This document shows, one piece after another, positions 13,627 through 22,124 of a stretch of 25,580 nucleotides of DNA. The DNA comes from CAIPBY01 sp041671305 (GTDB lineage Bacteria > Patescibacteriota > Patescibacteriia > 2-01-FULL-39-33), in contig JBAZBX010000014.1 in NCBI GenBank assembly GCA_041671305.1, forward strand, positions 1 through 25,580, written 5' to 3'. Each line of letters opens with the position of its first letter. Position 1 is the stretch's first letter. The position numbers and the translations under genes were made by a program. The notes beneath the pieces are model-generated. The model made no database searches. It saw only the letters and a list, made by a program, of their open reading frames with translations, and was not told where the DNA came from.

Positions 13627-15678
13627 TTAGATGGCCAACTTATCATCCTGCTCCCTGACAAAACCGATCTCTTCATCACATATCGGACAGAATCTATGCT
13701 CGCCGGAAAGGTATCCATGTTTAGGACAAATAGAAAATGTAGGTGTAAGTGTATAATACGGCAAATGGAAACTTTCTGCAATCTTTTTGACCAGTTGCTT
13801 AGTGCTTTCAATATCCGGCATCTTCTCTCCGATAAAACCATGAACCACTGTGCCTCCTGTATACTTGGTCTGCAAGCCGTCCTGCTTCTCCAATACTTCA
13901 AATATATCACTGGAAAAATTAACTGGCAAATGGGTGGAGTTGGTATAATAAGGAGCGGCTCCTTTTTCTCGGTAAGCATCCTCGTTGGCCACAATTATAT
14001 CCGGATATAATTCCTTGTCTCTTTTGGCAAATCTGTAAGTGACTCCTTCAGCCGGCGTGGCTTCCAAATTATATAACTGATTATCTTCTTCTTGATAATT
14101 AGCCATCCTAGCCAGCATAAAATCCATAATTTTCACGGCAAACTCATATGCTTCAGGATCGCTTAGAGGCTTGCCCATAAAATTAACCATGGCCTCGTTC
14201 ATACCATTAATTCCAATCGTATTGAAATGATTTCTCCAATATTCTCCAAAACGTTCTTTGATATCTGATAAATAATATCTACTGTAAGGATACAGACCCA
14301 TGACTGTAAAATTTTCCAAAATTTCTCTTTTCAGGGTCAAACTTTGTCTGGCCAAATCCATGGACTGCCCTAATCTGTTCAAGAAAGCGTCTTTATTATT
14401 CTTGGATAAATATCCGATTCTAGGCAGATTGATAGTTACAACACCGATAGAACCAGTCAAGGGATTGGCGGCAAACATGCCTCCTCCACGTTTTCTAAGC
14501 TCACGATTATCCAAACGCAAACGACAGCACATGCTCCTGGCATCCTCGGCTTTCATATCGCTATTTACAAAATTCGCAAAATAAGGAATGCCATACTTGG
14601 CTGTCATCTCCCAAATGGGATTAAGCACTTGATTATCCCAATCAAAATCAGGAGAGATATTGTAAGTCGGAATAGGGAAAGTAAACACACGGCCATTGGC
14701 ATCGCCTTCCATCATTACTTCAGCAAAGGCTTTATTGATCAAATCCATTTCTTGTTGGAACTCTCCATAAGTCTCTTGCTGTGGTACACCTCCTATTATA
14801 ACTCTTTCATTCGCCAAAGTCGAAGGACAAATCAAATCAAAAGTTAAATTAGTAAAAGGAGTCTGAAAACCGACTCTAGTAGGAACACTCATGCCAAAAA
14901 CAAACTCTTGCATGGCCTGCTTGATTTCTTTTTCTTCCAATTTATCATATCTAATAAATGGCGCCATAAGAGTATCAAAGTTGGCAAAAGCCTGAGCTCC
15001 TGCCGCTTCGCCCTGCAAAGTATAGAAAAAATTTACCGCTTGACCCAAAGCCACTCTCAGATGCTTGGCCGGCTTACTACTGACCTTGCCCGGAACACCG
15101 CCAAAACCCAGCCTCAAAAGCGCTTGCAGATCCCAACCACAGCAATATACGGCCAGAATTTGCAAATCATGCAAATGGATATTGCCATCCACGTGGGCTT
15201 GTCTTATTTCCGGAGGATAAATCTTGTTGAGCCAATAATGGGAACTGACCGCTGAGGCCACATGATTGTTGAGACCCTGAAGAGAATAAGCCATATTGGC
15301 ATTTTCCTTTACTCTCCAGTCTAATTGCTTGAGATAGCCCTCAATAATATCATTGGAATCCAAGAGCTTTTTCATGTCCCTCAAACGGGAGTGCTGTTCA
15401 CGATAAATAATATAAGCCTTGGCCGCTTTGACAAAATTTTCCTTGATCAAAACCTCTTCAACCGCATCTTGAATCTCTTCTATGGCCGGTATGGATCTAG
15501 GATGAAACTTGGTATTTAGCATCCTCACTACTTTGTCTGAAAGTTCGTTGGCCAGCTTCTCGTCATCACGCCCTACCGCCTTCAAAGCCCTATAAACCAC
15601 GACTGATATCTTGGTCTGATCAAAGTCAACAATATCTCCGCTTCGCTTTCTGATTTGATTTATTTGATTCGGTTCCAT
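13627..15678 (-). CDS. nrdD: Anaerobic (class III) ribonucleoside-triphosphate reductase, catalytic subunit lacking the glycyl-radical end
   Basis: A 683-residue protein reducing ribonucleotides to deoxyribonucleotides without oxygen. An N-terminal ATP-cone (about 8-95, IRKRSGDIVDFDQTKI) gives allosteric control. The barrel follows, with HLHDLQILAVYCCGWDLQ, the Cys pair C384/C385 in MCCRLRLDN and the loop GGGMFAANPLTGSIGVVTIN. Near the end is the zinc region CPKHGYLSGEHRFCPICDE (651-669). The protein stops 16 residues later, without the usual RVxGY radical motif, which is on the next gene. The ATG at 15678 is chosen over an in-frame TTG at 15711. It is the first gene of an operon with the glycyl-radical peptide and nrdG. 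Confidence 0.93.
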   Translation of the reverse strand: MEPNQINQIRKRSGDIVDFDQTKISVVVYRALKAVGRDDEKLANELSDKVVRMLNTKFHPRSIPAIEEIQDAVEEVLIKENFVKAAKAYIIYREQHSRLRDMKKLLDSNDIIEGYLKQLDWRVKENANMAYSLQGLNNHVASAVSSHYWLNKIYPPEIRQAHVDGNIHLHDLQILAVYCCGWDLQALLRLGFGGVPGKVSSKPAKHLRVALGQAVNFFYTLQGEAAGAQAFANFDTLMAPFIRYDKLEEKEIKQAMQEFVFGMSVPTRVGFQTPFTNLTFDLICPSTLANERVIIGGVPQQETYGEFQQEMDLINKAFAEVMMEGDANGRVFTFPIPTYNISPDFDWDNQVLNPIWEMTAKYGIPYFANFVNSDMKAEDARSMCCRLRLDNRELRKRGGGMFAANPLTGSIGVVTINLPRIGYLSKNNKDAFLNRLGQSMDLARQSLTLKREILENFTVMGLYPYSRYYLSDIKERFGEYWRNHFNTIGINGMNEAMVNFMGKPLSDPEAYEFAVKIMDFMLARMANYQEEDNQLYNLEATPAEGVTYRFAKRDKELYPDIIVANEDAYREKGAAPYYTNSTHLPVNFSSDIFEVLEKQDGLQTKYTGGTVVHGFIGEKMPDIESTKQLVKKIAESFHLPYYTLTPTFSICPKHGYLSGEHRFCPICDEEIGFVREQDDKLAI

Positions 15679-15793
15679 AAGGCTTATGTAATTTTTATTT
15701 ATGTTTGTCAATGCCGTAAACAGGAAAATTTTATGATAACTTTCTTAATTAAGCTACTTATAAAAATAGCCGAAAAATCCTAAAAATGGGAAC

Positions 15794-15892
15794 AAAAAAG
15801 ATCTAGGGTTGAAAATTAAAGTTTTTAACATTCAAGCTTCCGCTAGATCTTTAGCCTGCTTAATTACATTATATATTTTGTACTAGCAGGCT
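15794..15892 (-). terminator. Tandem hairpins with terminator downstream of ftsZ
   Basis: On the minus strand, just after the ftsZ stop, AGCCTGCT (15885-15892 with 15853-15860) encloses a 24-base loop. Directly after it, AAAGATCTAG (15843-15852 with 15797-15806) forms a perfect 10-base stem around 36 bases with an inner TTGAA/TTCAA pair, ending in six T (15794-15799). The second hairpin plus U-run is a plausible terminator for the ftsAZ operon. The rest of the gap to nrdD (15679-15793) is AT-rich with no clear promoter. Confidence 0.6.
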
Positions 15893-15897
15893 GTCAA

Positions 15898-17136
15898 TCA
15901 TTTCATTTTTTTTCTTATAAATGCAGGGATTTCTAAGTCGTCTTCCTCAGGAATAATCTTTGTTTGCTGTCTCATCGGAGATGGAGAAGGCATTGGAGGC
16001 CTGCTATATGTCTCTTTTTCCTCTCCTTCTTCATCTCGGTCAATTTTGATATTGGAAATAGGGCCGAATTCATTATTTTTGGCTTCCTCAGAATCAATAC
16101 CAAAATTATTATTGATACTCTTGTGGATAAATGCTGGGTTGGGAGTATAGGCATTGGCCTTGGAAGGTTTCTTGATGTTGTCTGTCTCACCAAAACCGGT
16201 GGCCACAACTGTTATCCTAATTTTGTCCTTCATGGTCTCATCAATGACGGAACCCCAAATAATCTTGGCATTTTCGTCAGCATTGGCGGAAATAATATTG
16301 GACGCCTCATGAACCTCGCTCATAGCCAGATTGGTACCGCCGACAATTATAAACAAAATTCCCCTAGCACCATCAATGGAGACATCCAAAAGTGGCGATG
16401 AAATGGCCATTTTGGCCGCCGTTATTCCTCTATTTTCTCCGCTAGCTTCTCCAATACCCATCAAGGCCGAACCCGTATCTTGCATAATAGCCCTCACATC
16501 TGCAAAATCCACATTAACCAAACCAGGCATGGTAATTAATTCTGAAATACCCTGGACTCCTTGCCTCAAGATATCATCAACGGCCTTGAAAGCATCCAAA
16601 AGCGAAGTTTTTTTGTCTATGCTCTGGAGTATACGATCGTTTGGTATGGTAATAATTGTATCCACTCTATCTTTGAGCTCATTAAATCCTCTTTCGGCAA
16701 TAGCTGACCTCTGAGAGCCCTCAAACGAAAAAGGTTTAGTAACTACCGCCACAGTAAGCGCTCCCATCTCCTTGGCGATTTGAGCCACCACAGGAGAAGC
16801 TCCAGTACCGGTACCACCACCGAGACCGCAAGTGACAAAAACCATATCCGAACCTTTGAGTAACTCCCTTATTTCGTTGATATTTTCCTGCGCCGCCTGC
16901 AAACCTGATTCCGGATTCATGCCAGCGCCAAGCCCTCTGGTGGTTTTCTGGCCGATATGCAATTTCTTCTTGGCTTCATTTTGATGCAAAGCCTGAATAT
17001 CGGTATTAATCGCAATAAACTCCACTCCCTTGATTTTGGAAGCGATCATACGATTAATGGCTGAGCCACCGGCACCGCCAACGCCAACAACTTTTATTTT
17101 TGCAATGGTTTCTATGTCCGGTTTTATTTCTGGCAT
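15898..17136 (-). CDS. ftsZ: Cell division protein FtsZ
   Basis: A 412-residue tubulin-like GTPase that forms the division ring. The opening IKVVGVGGAGGSAINRM, the tubulin signature GGGTGTG (106-112), the T5-region KPFSFEG and the T7 loop NVDFADVRAIM (208-218) with the catalytic Asp pair D210/D213 are all intact. After a variable Pro/Glu-rich linker the tail ends DDLEIPAFIRKKMK, the conserved peptide that binds FtsA and other partners. The gene ends in TGA. It is 21 bases after a membrane protein gene that separates it from ftsA. No Shine-Dalgarno site precedes the ATG. Confidence 0.98.
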   Translation of the reverse strand: MPEIKPDIETIAKIKVVGVGGAGGSAINRMIASKIKGVEFIAINTDIQALHQNEAKKKLHIGQKTTRGLGAGMNPESGLQAAQENINEIRELLKGSDMVFVTCGLGGGTGTGASPVVAQIAKEMGALTVAVVTKPFSFEGSQRSAIAERGFNELKDRVDTIITIPNDRILQSIDKKTSLLDAFKAVDDILRQGVQGISELITMPGLVNVDFADVRAIMQDTGSALMGIGEASGENRGITAAKMAISSPLLDVSIDGARGILFIIVGGTNLAMSEVHEASNIISANADENAKIIWGSVIDETMKDKIRITVVATGFGETDNIKKPSKANAYTPNPAFIHKSINNNFGIDSEEAKNNEFGPISNIKIDRDEEGEEKETYSRPPMPSPSPMRQQTKIIPEEDDLEIPAFIRKKMK

Positions 17137-17157
17137 ATTATTAGTGTTATGATCATT

Positions 17158-18312
17158 TTATTTGATGAATTTTAGGGTTGCAATAATCTCTTCAAATAAT
17201 TTAGCAACATCGCCTTTGCCAAAATATTCAATCTTAATCCAACTATTATCGTCAATCGGCAAGACATACTGGATATATGGACTATCTGAATTGGCTGGAT
17301 TTGGGGCTAACAGCTTAACGGCATCTTTGCCGGCAATAGTCACCTGTCCGGATATTTTGGCGCCATTAGGTTGATATTTTATGAGTGCAGGAACAGCGCC
17401 CTTAACTCCGGTTATAATTAATTTATATTTTCCATTGGTAATGGTTATGCCATCTGCACTCTGCTTGGAATCCAAGGTTGTGCCATAATCTACTTGAAAT
17501 TTGAATTTTGTATTGGAATAAAGGGTTGATTTCTCCTTAACTGGCGGAGTTGATGTCGGCAAAGTAGAAGAGGTGCCAGTTGCGACTGTCGCAGGAGTTA
17601 ATTTGAATGTTGAAAGGAATAACCCATAAGCAGCCTCTAACTCGCTGGTAATTTTGGGGCTGTTCAAGGCGATAGCAAATACTTTATTGTTGTAACTCAA
17701 ATAAACAATTTCCTGTTCCAACCCTGCCGCCAAAATTATCTGCCTCCTTTGCACTCCTTTAACATCACCCGAAACAAAAGGGGTAGAAGATATTACTTGC
17801 AAAGCGGGCTTACCTTCATAAGACGTCGCAGAAACTTTATCCAAATCAGCCAAAAATTCTGCCAATGGTTTTGTACTAGACTGAATATAAAAATTAATTT
17901 CCGAACTGGTAGCCATGGGCAAAGTCAAAGCAAGACTCTGTCCCTGATCTCTCAAAGTCCATTCTTTGGGATATTTAAAAATATAAGTAGTACTGGCCTT
18001 ATCATAAGTCAACCAGAGAGCCGTGGGATCCTGTTGTTTGGAAGCATCGGAGTCTGCATCCATGGGAACAGAATAATCCGTGCTGGTTGAAATTGCGCTT
18101 TTATTTTGATTATCACCTGATTTGGGAGGCAAAACAAAGACAAAAACAAGAATGGCCACAAGAATAAGCGCCAATATCACTACCAATACCCATAAAGACC
18201 AGCTACCAGATTCAGAATTTCTTCTGATTGGCTCATATTTCTTTATAGGACTAGGGCTGGTACCGGATTTTGCTCTGGGCTTCCTAGAAACTGGATTATT
18301 GTTAATAGTCAT
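17158..18312 (-). CDS. Membrane-anchored protein with PsbP-like domain, between ftsA and ftsZ
   Basis: A 384-residue protein of no firmly recognised family. A basic, Pro/Ser-rich N-terminus (1-38) precedes one membrane helix (about 39-61); the rest should lie outside the cytoplasm. Residues about 93-240 look PsbP-like, marked by IFKYPKEWTL and FLSTFKL, and a second, weaker related segment runs from about 255 to the end (TLYSNTKFKFQVDYG, IIATLKFIK). A Thr/Ser-rich linker joins them. It starts 3 bases after the ftsA stop and ends 21 bases before ftsZ, so it is surely co-transcribed with both. Its topology is like FtsQ, which often precedes ftsA, but the domains do not resemble POTRA/FtsQ. A divisome or envelope role is inference from position. 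Confidence 0.75.
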   Translation of the reverse strand: MTINNNPVSRKPRAKSGTSPSPIKKYEPIRRNSESGSWSLWVLVVILALILVAILVFVFVLPPKSGDNQNKSAISTSTDYSVPMDADSDASKQQDPTALWLTYDKASTTYIFKYPKEWTLRDQGQSLALTLPMATSSEINFYIQSSTKPLAEFLADLDKVSATSYEGKPALQVISSTPFVSGDVKGVQRRQIILAAGLEQEIVYLSYNNKVFAIALNSPKITSELEAAYGLFLSTFKLTPATVATGTSSTLPTSTPPVKEKSTLYSNTKFKFQVDYGTTLDSKQSADGITITNGKYKLIITGVKGAVPALIKYQPNGAKISGQVTIAGKDAVKLLAPNPANSDSPYIQYVLPIDDNSWIKIEYFGKGDVAKLFEEIIATLKFIK

Positions 18313-18315
18313 AAA

Positions 18316-19563
18316 TTAAGGTAAAAATGATTTAAAAATCTTTTTTATTTGACTAATGGCCTGATCAACGCTTTTGAAGTTTGACGGCATTTTGAGTGTT
18401 CTGCCACTCTTCTTCTGCATCTCGCTCCCCCAAAAAACCAAACCGACCGCTGTCGTATAGGACACATCGCTTATCTTATCAATGCTAGTTATCAATTCTT
18501 GAGGATAGCCCAGTGAAGCTGGCAAACGAAGAGTTCTTTTGGCCACTTCAACTATGCCATCAAGTTTAACTCCGCTTCCGGTCAGTATTACTCCGGCTGG
18601 AAGCATACTGGATTTTCCAATCTTGCGCAATTCCTTATCCACTTTTTCTAGTATTTCCTCAACTCTGGCTTCAATTATTTCAGCCACCTCTTTTTTGGAG
18701 AAACTGCCTTCCTCAGAAGCTCCGATATCGCTGTATTTAACTTCATCTTGCTTCTTGAATTCCTGAGGCAAACAACTTCCTTGCCTAATTTTTATTTTTT
18801 CAGCTGTATCAATAGAAACCCGAAGACCGATAGCAATGTCACTGGTTATGTATTCTGATCCGACTGGCAATATAGCGCTATGGAGAACGTCATTTTCTTC
18901 AAACACAGCCATGCTGGTAGTCGCTCCACCCAAATTAACTACAACCACTCCCAATTCTTTTTGACGGCTGGTCAAAACACTCTCTGAACAAGCCAAAATA
19001 GACAAAACCAAATCATCAATATCAATTCCCGTCCTATATACGCATTTAGTAAGATTTTTAATTTGGGAAGAAAGACCCTGGATGATTTGAACATGCGCCT
19101 CTAACCTAATTCCGGTCATGCCGATAGGATCCTTGATTCCTGTCTGTGAATCAACCGTAAAACTCTTGGGAATCACATGCAGTATTTCATAATTTGGCGG
19201 AGTCGCCAAAGACCTAGCCGCTTCAATAGCCCGTTCCACATCCTCGGGACGTATTTCTCCATCAGTCTTGGAAACTGCCACTACGCCCTTGCTTTCTTGA
19301 GCGATGATGTGGCTTCCGTTTATGCCAACCCAAGCGTGATCTATGGGCTGGCCGATCATCCTTTCCGCCTTTTCCAAAGCCGAAGAGATAGAAGACACGG
19401 CATCTTCCACGCTCACCACCACGCCTTTGCTGATTCCATGAGCAGGCGCTTGTGCGGCACCGATTATTTTCAATTTATCATCATTTCTAGATTTCTGTCC
19501 AACAACAACTCTTATCGTACTTGAGCCGATATCTAATCCGGTTATAAGGCTATCTTTGGGCAT
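18316..19563 (-). CDS. ftsA: Cell division protein FtsA
   Basis: A 415-residue actin-like ATPase tethering FtsZ filaments to the membrane. It shows the phosphate-1 motif TGLDIGSSTIRVVVG (8-22), the 1C-domain region after KGVVVSVEDA, the phosphate-2 motif VVVNLGGATTSMAVFE and the adenosine motif VILTGSGVKLDG. The C-terminal VDQAISQIKKIFKSFLP can form the amphipathic membrane-binding helix. It is the first gene of the ftsA-membrane protein-ftsZ operon and has a near-consensus promoter. No Shine-Dalgarno site precedes the ATG at 19563. Length and order match the family. Confidence 0.97.
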   Translation of the reverse strand: MPKDSLITGLDIGSSTIRVVVGQKSRNDDKLKIIGAAQAPAHGISKGVVVSVEDAVSSISSALEKAERMIGQPIDHAWVGINGSHIIAQESKGVVAVSKTDGEIRPEDVERAIEAARSLATPPNYEILHVIPKSFTVDSQTGIKDPIGMTGIRLEAHVQIIQGLSSQIKNLTKCVYRTGIDIDDLVLSILACSESVLTSRQKELGVVVVNLGGATTSMAVFEENDVLHSAILPVGSEYITSDIAIGLRVSIDTAEKIKIRQGSCLPQEFKKQDEVKYSDIGASEEGSFSKKEVAEIIEARVEEILEKVDKELRKIGKSSMLPAGVILTGSGVKLDGIVEVAKRTLRLPASLGYPQELITSIDKISDVSYTTAVGLVFWGSEMQKKSGRTLKMPSNFKSVDQAISQIKKIFKSFLP

Positions 19564-19600
19564 GGGATTTTATTTTAAATCTATTCTATAACCTCTTTAT

Positions 19601-19629
19601 ATTATAATAAAAAAAGGTGTAATTATCAA
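19601..19629 (-). promoter_or_regulatory. Sigma-70-type promoter of the ftsA-ftsZ operon
   Basis: Minus strand TTGATA (19624-19629), 17 bases, then a perfect TATAAT (19601-19606). Transcription would start near 19594, about 30 bases before the ftsA ATG. This is the best minus-strand promoter in the window, and it separates ftsAZ from ybeY. Confidence 0.8.
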
Positions 19630-19663
19630 ATGCTAGAATATTTTAAATGAATAAAAAATGTGT

Positions 19664-20113
19664 TCAAGCTAATTTTTTCATCACCTTTTCTTCAAATAAT
19701 TGCATTTCTTTGGCCTTTTTGAGAGAAACATTTTCATGATCATAGCCTATTAAATGCGCCAAACCGTGGACGAGCAGGCGAACAATTTCTTTGTCCAACG
19801 TCCAATCATATTCTCTGGCCTGCCTTTTGGCTTGAGCCAGACAGATAATTATTTCTCCCAAATATTTTTCGTTTCTCTCGTCGCTCTGCGATATAAAACC
19901 ATCCTTTTCCTCGGCGAAGCTAAGCACATCAGTTACTCTGTCTTTGCCCCGATAGCTACAATTCAACTTTTGCATCTCTTTGTCTCCTACAAAAGCCAAA
20001 GAAAAAGTCGCCTTTTTTATACCGGCAATCAAAGCAAAAACCGAAACCGTTTTTTCAATTAACTTACGGTTTAATTTGGATTTGGTGGAATTATTAATTT
20101 CAAAATTAATCAT
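19664..20113 (-). CDS. ybeY: Endoribonuclease YbeY (rRNA maturation factor)
   Basis: A 149-residue metalloprotein matching YbeY, which acts in 16S rRNA 3' processing and ribosome quality control. The zinc motif HGLAHLIGYDH has ligands H116, H120 and H126; the consensus HGxLHLxGYDH has Leu where this has Ala119. The family motif YRGKDRVTDVLSFA (54-67) precedes it, with GEIIICL at 86-92. The gene ends in TGA and follows a TSP3-repeat protein gene by 8 bases, so it is probably the last gene of that envelope-protein transcript, ahead of the ftsA promoter. No Shine-Dalgarno site is visible. Confidence 0.95.
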   Translation of the reverse strand: MINFEINNSTKSKLNRKLIEKTVSVFALIAGIKKATFSLAFVGDKEMQKLNCSYRGKDRVTDVLSFAEEKDGFISQSDERNEKYLGEIIICLAQAKRQAREYDWTLDKEIVRLLVHGLAHLIGYDHENVSLKKAKEMQLFEEKVMKKLA

Positions 20114-20121
20114 CTTGCCAA

Positions 20122-21207
20122 CTATATATCTGTTGAAGAACTGGCGGAGGTAGGAACTGTGGAAGAGGAAGATGACGCAGTCGTGACGGCAGAAGATGCC
20201 GGAACCACAGGAGCAGATACCGCCTTGAATCTCTTTATAATCATCCGAAATACGTTGGGATAACGCATCTGGGTTCCATTATCCATAATATATTCAAATA
20301 TATACAGCTTGGTTTTCATGGAATCGCTCATGTAGGCGCTAAGTCCGTCCGGACTCATAACACCGGAAAAATCTCCGTATTCTATTTGCTTGAGTGAGAT
20401 AGCAGAAACTCCGGCATTATTTTTCATATACCAGTCCATGGCTGATTTCCTCTCCGTATTGTCTTTGACAGAAATTTTGATCACCTCTCCGGTATCGGCC
20501 GTGATGATGACTTGCTTAGTGGACTTGAAGGTGCTGACTTGCCATTTTTTGGGAATCAAAGTAGAAAAATTATCATCCACAAAATCAGTTGAAAATGTTT
20601 TCAAAAAAGCAGCATTTTCTAATTTTGAAGCAGTTCCTCCGCCTTTGATAATTGGACTATATCCGCTGTCTATTTCATCTCCATCTTTAAACCCATCTCC
20701 ATCAGTATCAGGATTAGTCGGCGAAGTACCTGCTAGATTCTCTTCCAAATCAGTTAAATTATCACTATCTGTATCCACACTCCAAGCTACCGGTACCATG
20801 GACGCAACAGTTGAACTGGTATTTGGATTAAGAGAATCGTCAGTGGAAGTGGCCTCAGTAGTTGAGGCAGTGGAAGTGGCTTCCGTAGAAGTGACTTCTG
20901 TCACAGGAGGAATCACGACCTCTTCTTGTATCGGAGGAATTGGATTATTATTTTCAATATTAGCCGTCTGAGCCAGCTTTGTTCTCTGCCAATAATCATA
21001 CGCGAAGTAACTGCCGGTAATAATGGCAACCACTAATAATACCACGGAAGCAATAATTAAAGTGGAGCCAGCGCTAGATTTATGTTTTTGAGGATGGAAT
21101 TTCTCCGGCATGACATAAATATTTTCCCCGGCCGGATGATTGCTAGGAGACGCCACAGCTCCGGTAATTTGAGCTGAAGACAATTGACTGTCTAATTGAT
21201 TGGACAT
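20122..21207 (-). CDS. Membrane-anchored protein with thrombospondin type-3 repeats
   Basis: A 361-residue protein. A cytoplasmic N-terminal stretch (1-46) is followed by a membrane helix (about 48-67), a Thr/Ser/Glu linker rich in TST repeats (100-135), and calcium-binding TSP3 repeats (about 145-186) with DTDSDNLTD and NPDTDGDGFKDGDE. A globular segment (about 195-335) follows, vaguely PsbP-like, and a Ser/Thr/Val tail ends the protein. The Asp spacing D-x-D-x-D is intact, so calcium binding is likely. It is 11 bases after a similar gene and 8 before ybeY. An extracytoplasmic structural or adhesive role is inferred; no specific function is recognised. Confidence 0.82.
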   Translation of the reverse strand: MSNQLDSQLSSAQITGAVASPSNHPAGENIYVMPEKFHPQKHKSSAGSTLIIASVVLLVVAIITGSYFAYDYWQRTKLAQTANIENNNPIPPIQEEVVIPPVTEVTSTEATSTASTTEATSTDDSLNPNTSSTVASMVPVAWSVDTDSDNLTDLEENLAGTSPTNPDTDGDGFKDGDEIDSGYSPIIKGGGTASKLENAAFLKTFSTDFVDDNFSTLIPKKWQVSTFKSTKQVIITADTGEVIKISVKDNTERKSAMDWYMKNNAGVSAISLKQIEYGDFSGVMSPDGLSAYMSDSMKTKLYIFEYIMDNGTQMRYPNVFRMIIKRFKAVSAPVVPASSAVTTASSSSSTVPTSASSSTDI

Positions 21208-21218
21208 ATTAGTATAAA

Positions 21219-22103
21219 TTAAATTTTTTCAGGGGTAGTGCTGGGTAATCTAGCTCCTCCGGCCTTGCTAGGATCAAAGCCATTAATGACCTCCTGCCCA
21301 TCCTTGAATCCGTCGCCGTCAGTATCAGGATTTAGAGGGTTGGTATGATACGTATTGACCTCGGCGTAATCAATCAATCCGTCACCGTCAGTATCCGAAT
21401 TGAGCGGATCGGTACCGAGATTTCTTTCTTCTGCATCAGTCAATCCATCACTGTCGCTATCCTGAACTTGAGTGCTGGAAGCAACTGCTTCACCAAAAGT
21501 TGAAGACTCTGCAGAATCAGTTGATGAGGCAATAACTGGTATTGGCACTCCGGAGGGAGCTACCAAAGGAGTGGAAGTGACTGAATTCTGGGTTGTTGAA
21601 GTTGAAAAATCACTAGGAACTGCAAAGTCAGAATTGGCAGAATTATTATTAGTGGCTGGCTGATTTGAATTAAGATTGTTTAAATTCGCAGAATTATTAT
21701 TATATAAAAAATTATAGCTTAACCAGCCCGCAATGCCAAGCAGAATCAAAACAACTACAACCAACATGGGCAGAAGTAATTTACCGAAGCTAAATCCTCC
21801 ACCATACATATTCTGATTGCGCATGGGATATTTAGGCATATTTCCCATGGGCTGTCCCGATCTAGGCATGCCATATGGATTGTCCGTACCGGCAAACATA
21901 TCCTCTACTCCTCCAACAGATTGAGCCGGAGCAGAAGGTTTTGGCGTAGGTGGCATATATGGATTTACCGGTTGCGGTCTTGGAGGAATTGGACTTGGTG
22001 CCTGAGGTATTGGCCGTGGTGGGACATTTCCTATTGGCGGTTGTACTTGAGGCATTCCCTGACCTGGTTGATTAGTTGGTTGTGGTGTAAGTTGATCAAA
22101 CAT
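21219..22103 (-). CDS. Proline-rich membrane protein with thrombospondin type-3 repeats
   Basis: A 294-residue protein. Residues 1-60 are very Pro/Gln-rich (VPPRPIPQAPSPIPPRPQP), residues 61-105 are Gly/Met/Asn-rich, and a membrane helix spans about 109-128. An Asn/Ser/Thr linker leads to three TSP3 repeats (215-280): DSDSDGLTDAEE, NSDTDGDGLIDYAE and NPDTDGDGFKDGQE, each with the Asp-rich calcium loop. Pro-rich on the inner side and calcium-binding outside is the inferred topology. It lies between the large Cys-rich protein (21 bases upstream) and the second TSP3 protein (11 bases downstream), forming one transcript. Confidence 0.83.
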   Translation of the reverse strand: MFDQLTPQPTNQPGQGMPQVQPPIGNVPPRPIPQAPSPIPPRPQPVNPYMPPTPKPSAPAQSVGGVEDMFAGTDNPYGMPRSGQPMGNMPKYPMRNQNMYGGGFSFGKLLLPMLVVVVLILLGIAGWLSYNFLYNNNSANLNNLNSNQPATNNNSANSDFAVPSDFSTSTTQNSVTSTPLVAPSGVPIPVIASSTDSAESSTFGEAVASSTQVQDSDSDGLTDAEERNLGTDPLNSDTDGDGLIDYAEVNTYHTNPLNPDTDGDGFKDGQEVINGFDPSKAGGARLPSTTPEKI

Positions 22104-22124
22104 GGTTATGTGATTTTATTTTTA

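Noticed and set aside
13424..13629. The short glycyl-radical gene as debris from a recent frameshift in nrdD.
   Set aside because: A 44-base spacer with a new ATG and a tight 3-base link to nrdG do not look like a single indel. It cannot be fully excluded without relatives, so it is kept as a testable finding.
13593..13994. Open frame of 133 residues overlapping the end of nrdD.
   Set aside because: It lies in a different frame of nrdD, which is clearly the real gene, and has no recognisable motif.
15706..15711. TTGACA just before nrdD as its -35 box.
   Set aside because: No -10 box follows at 16-18 bases, and the expected transcription start would fall at or beyond the chosen start codon.
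15866..15881. ACATTATATATTTTGT between ftsZ and nrdD resembles an NrdR box.
   Set aside because: It matches about 13 of 16 positions, but in very AT-rich DNA. No second box at the required spacing was found, it lies about 190 bases before nrdD inside a hairpin loop, and no nrdR gene is present.
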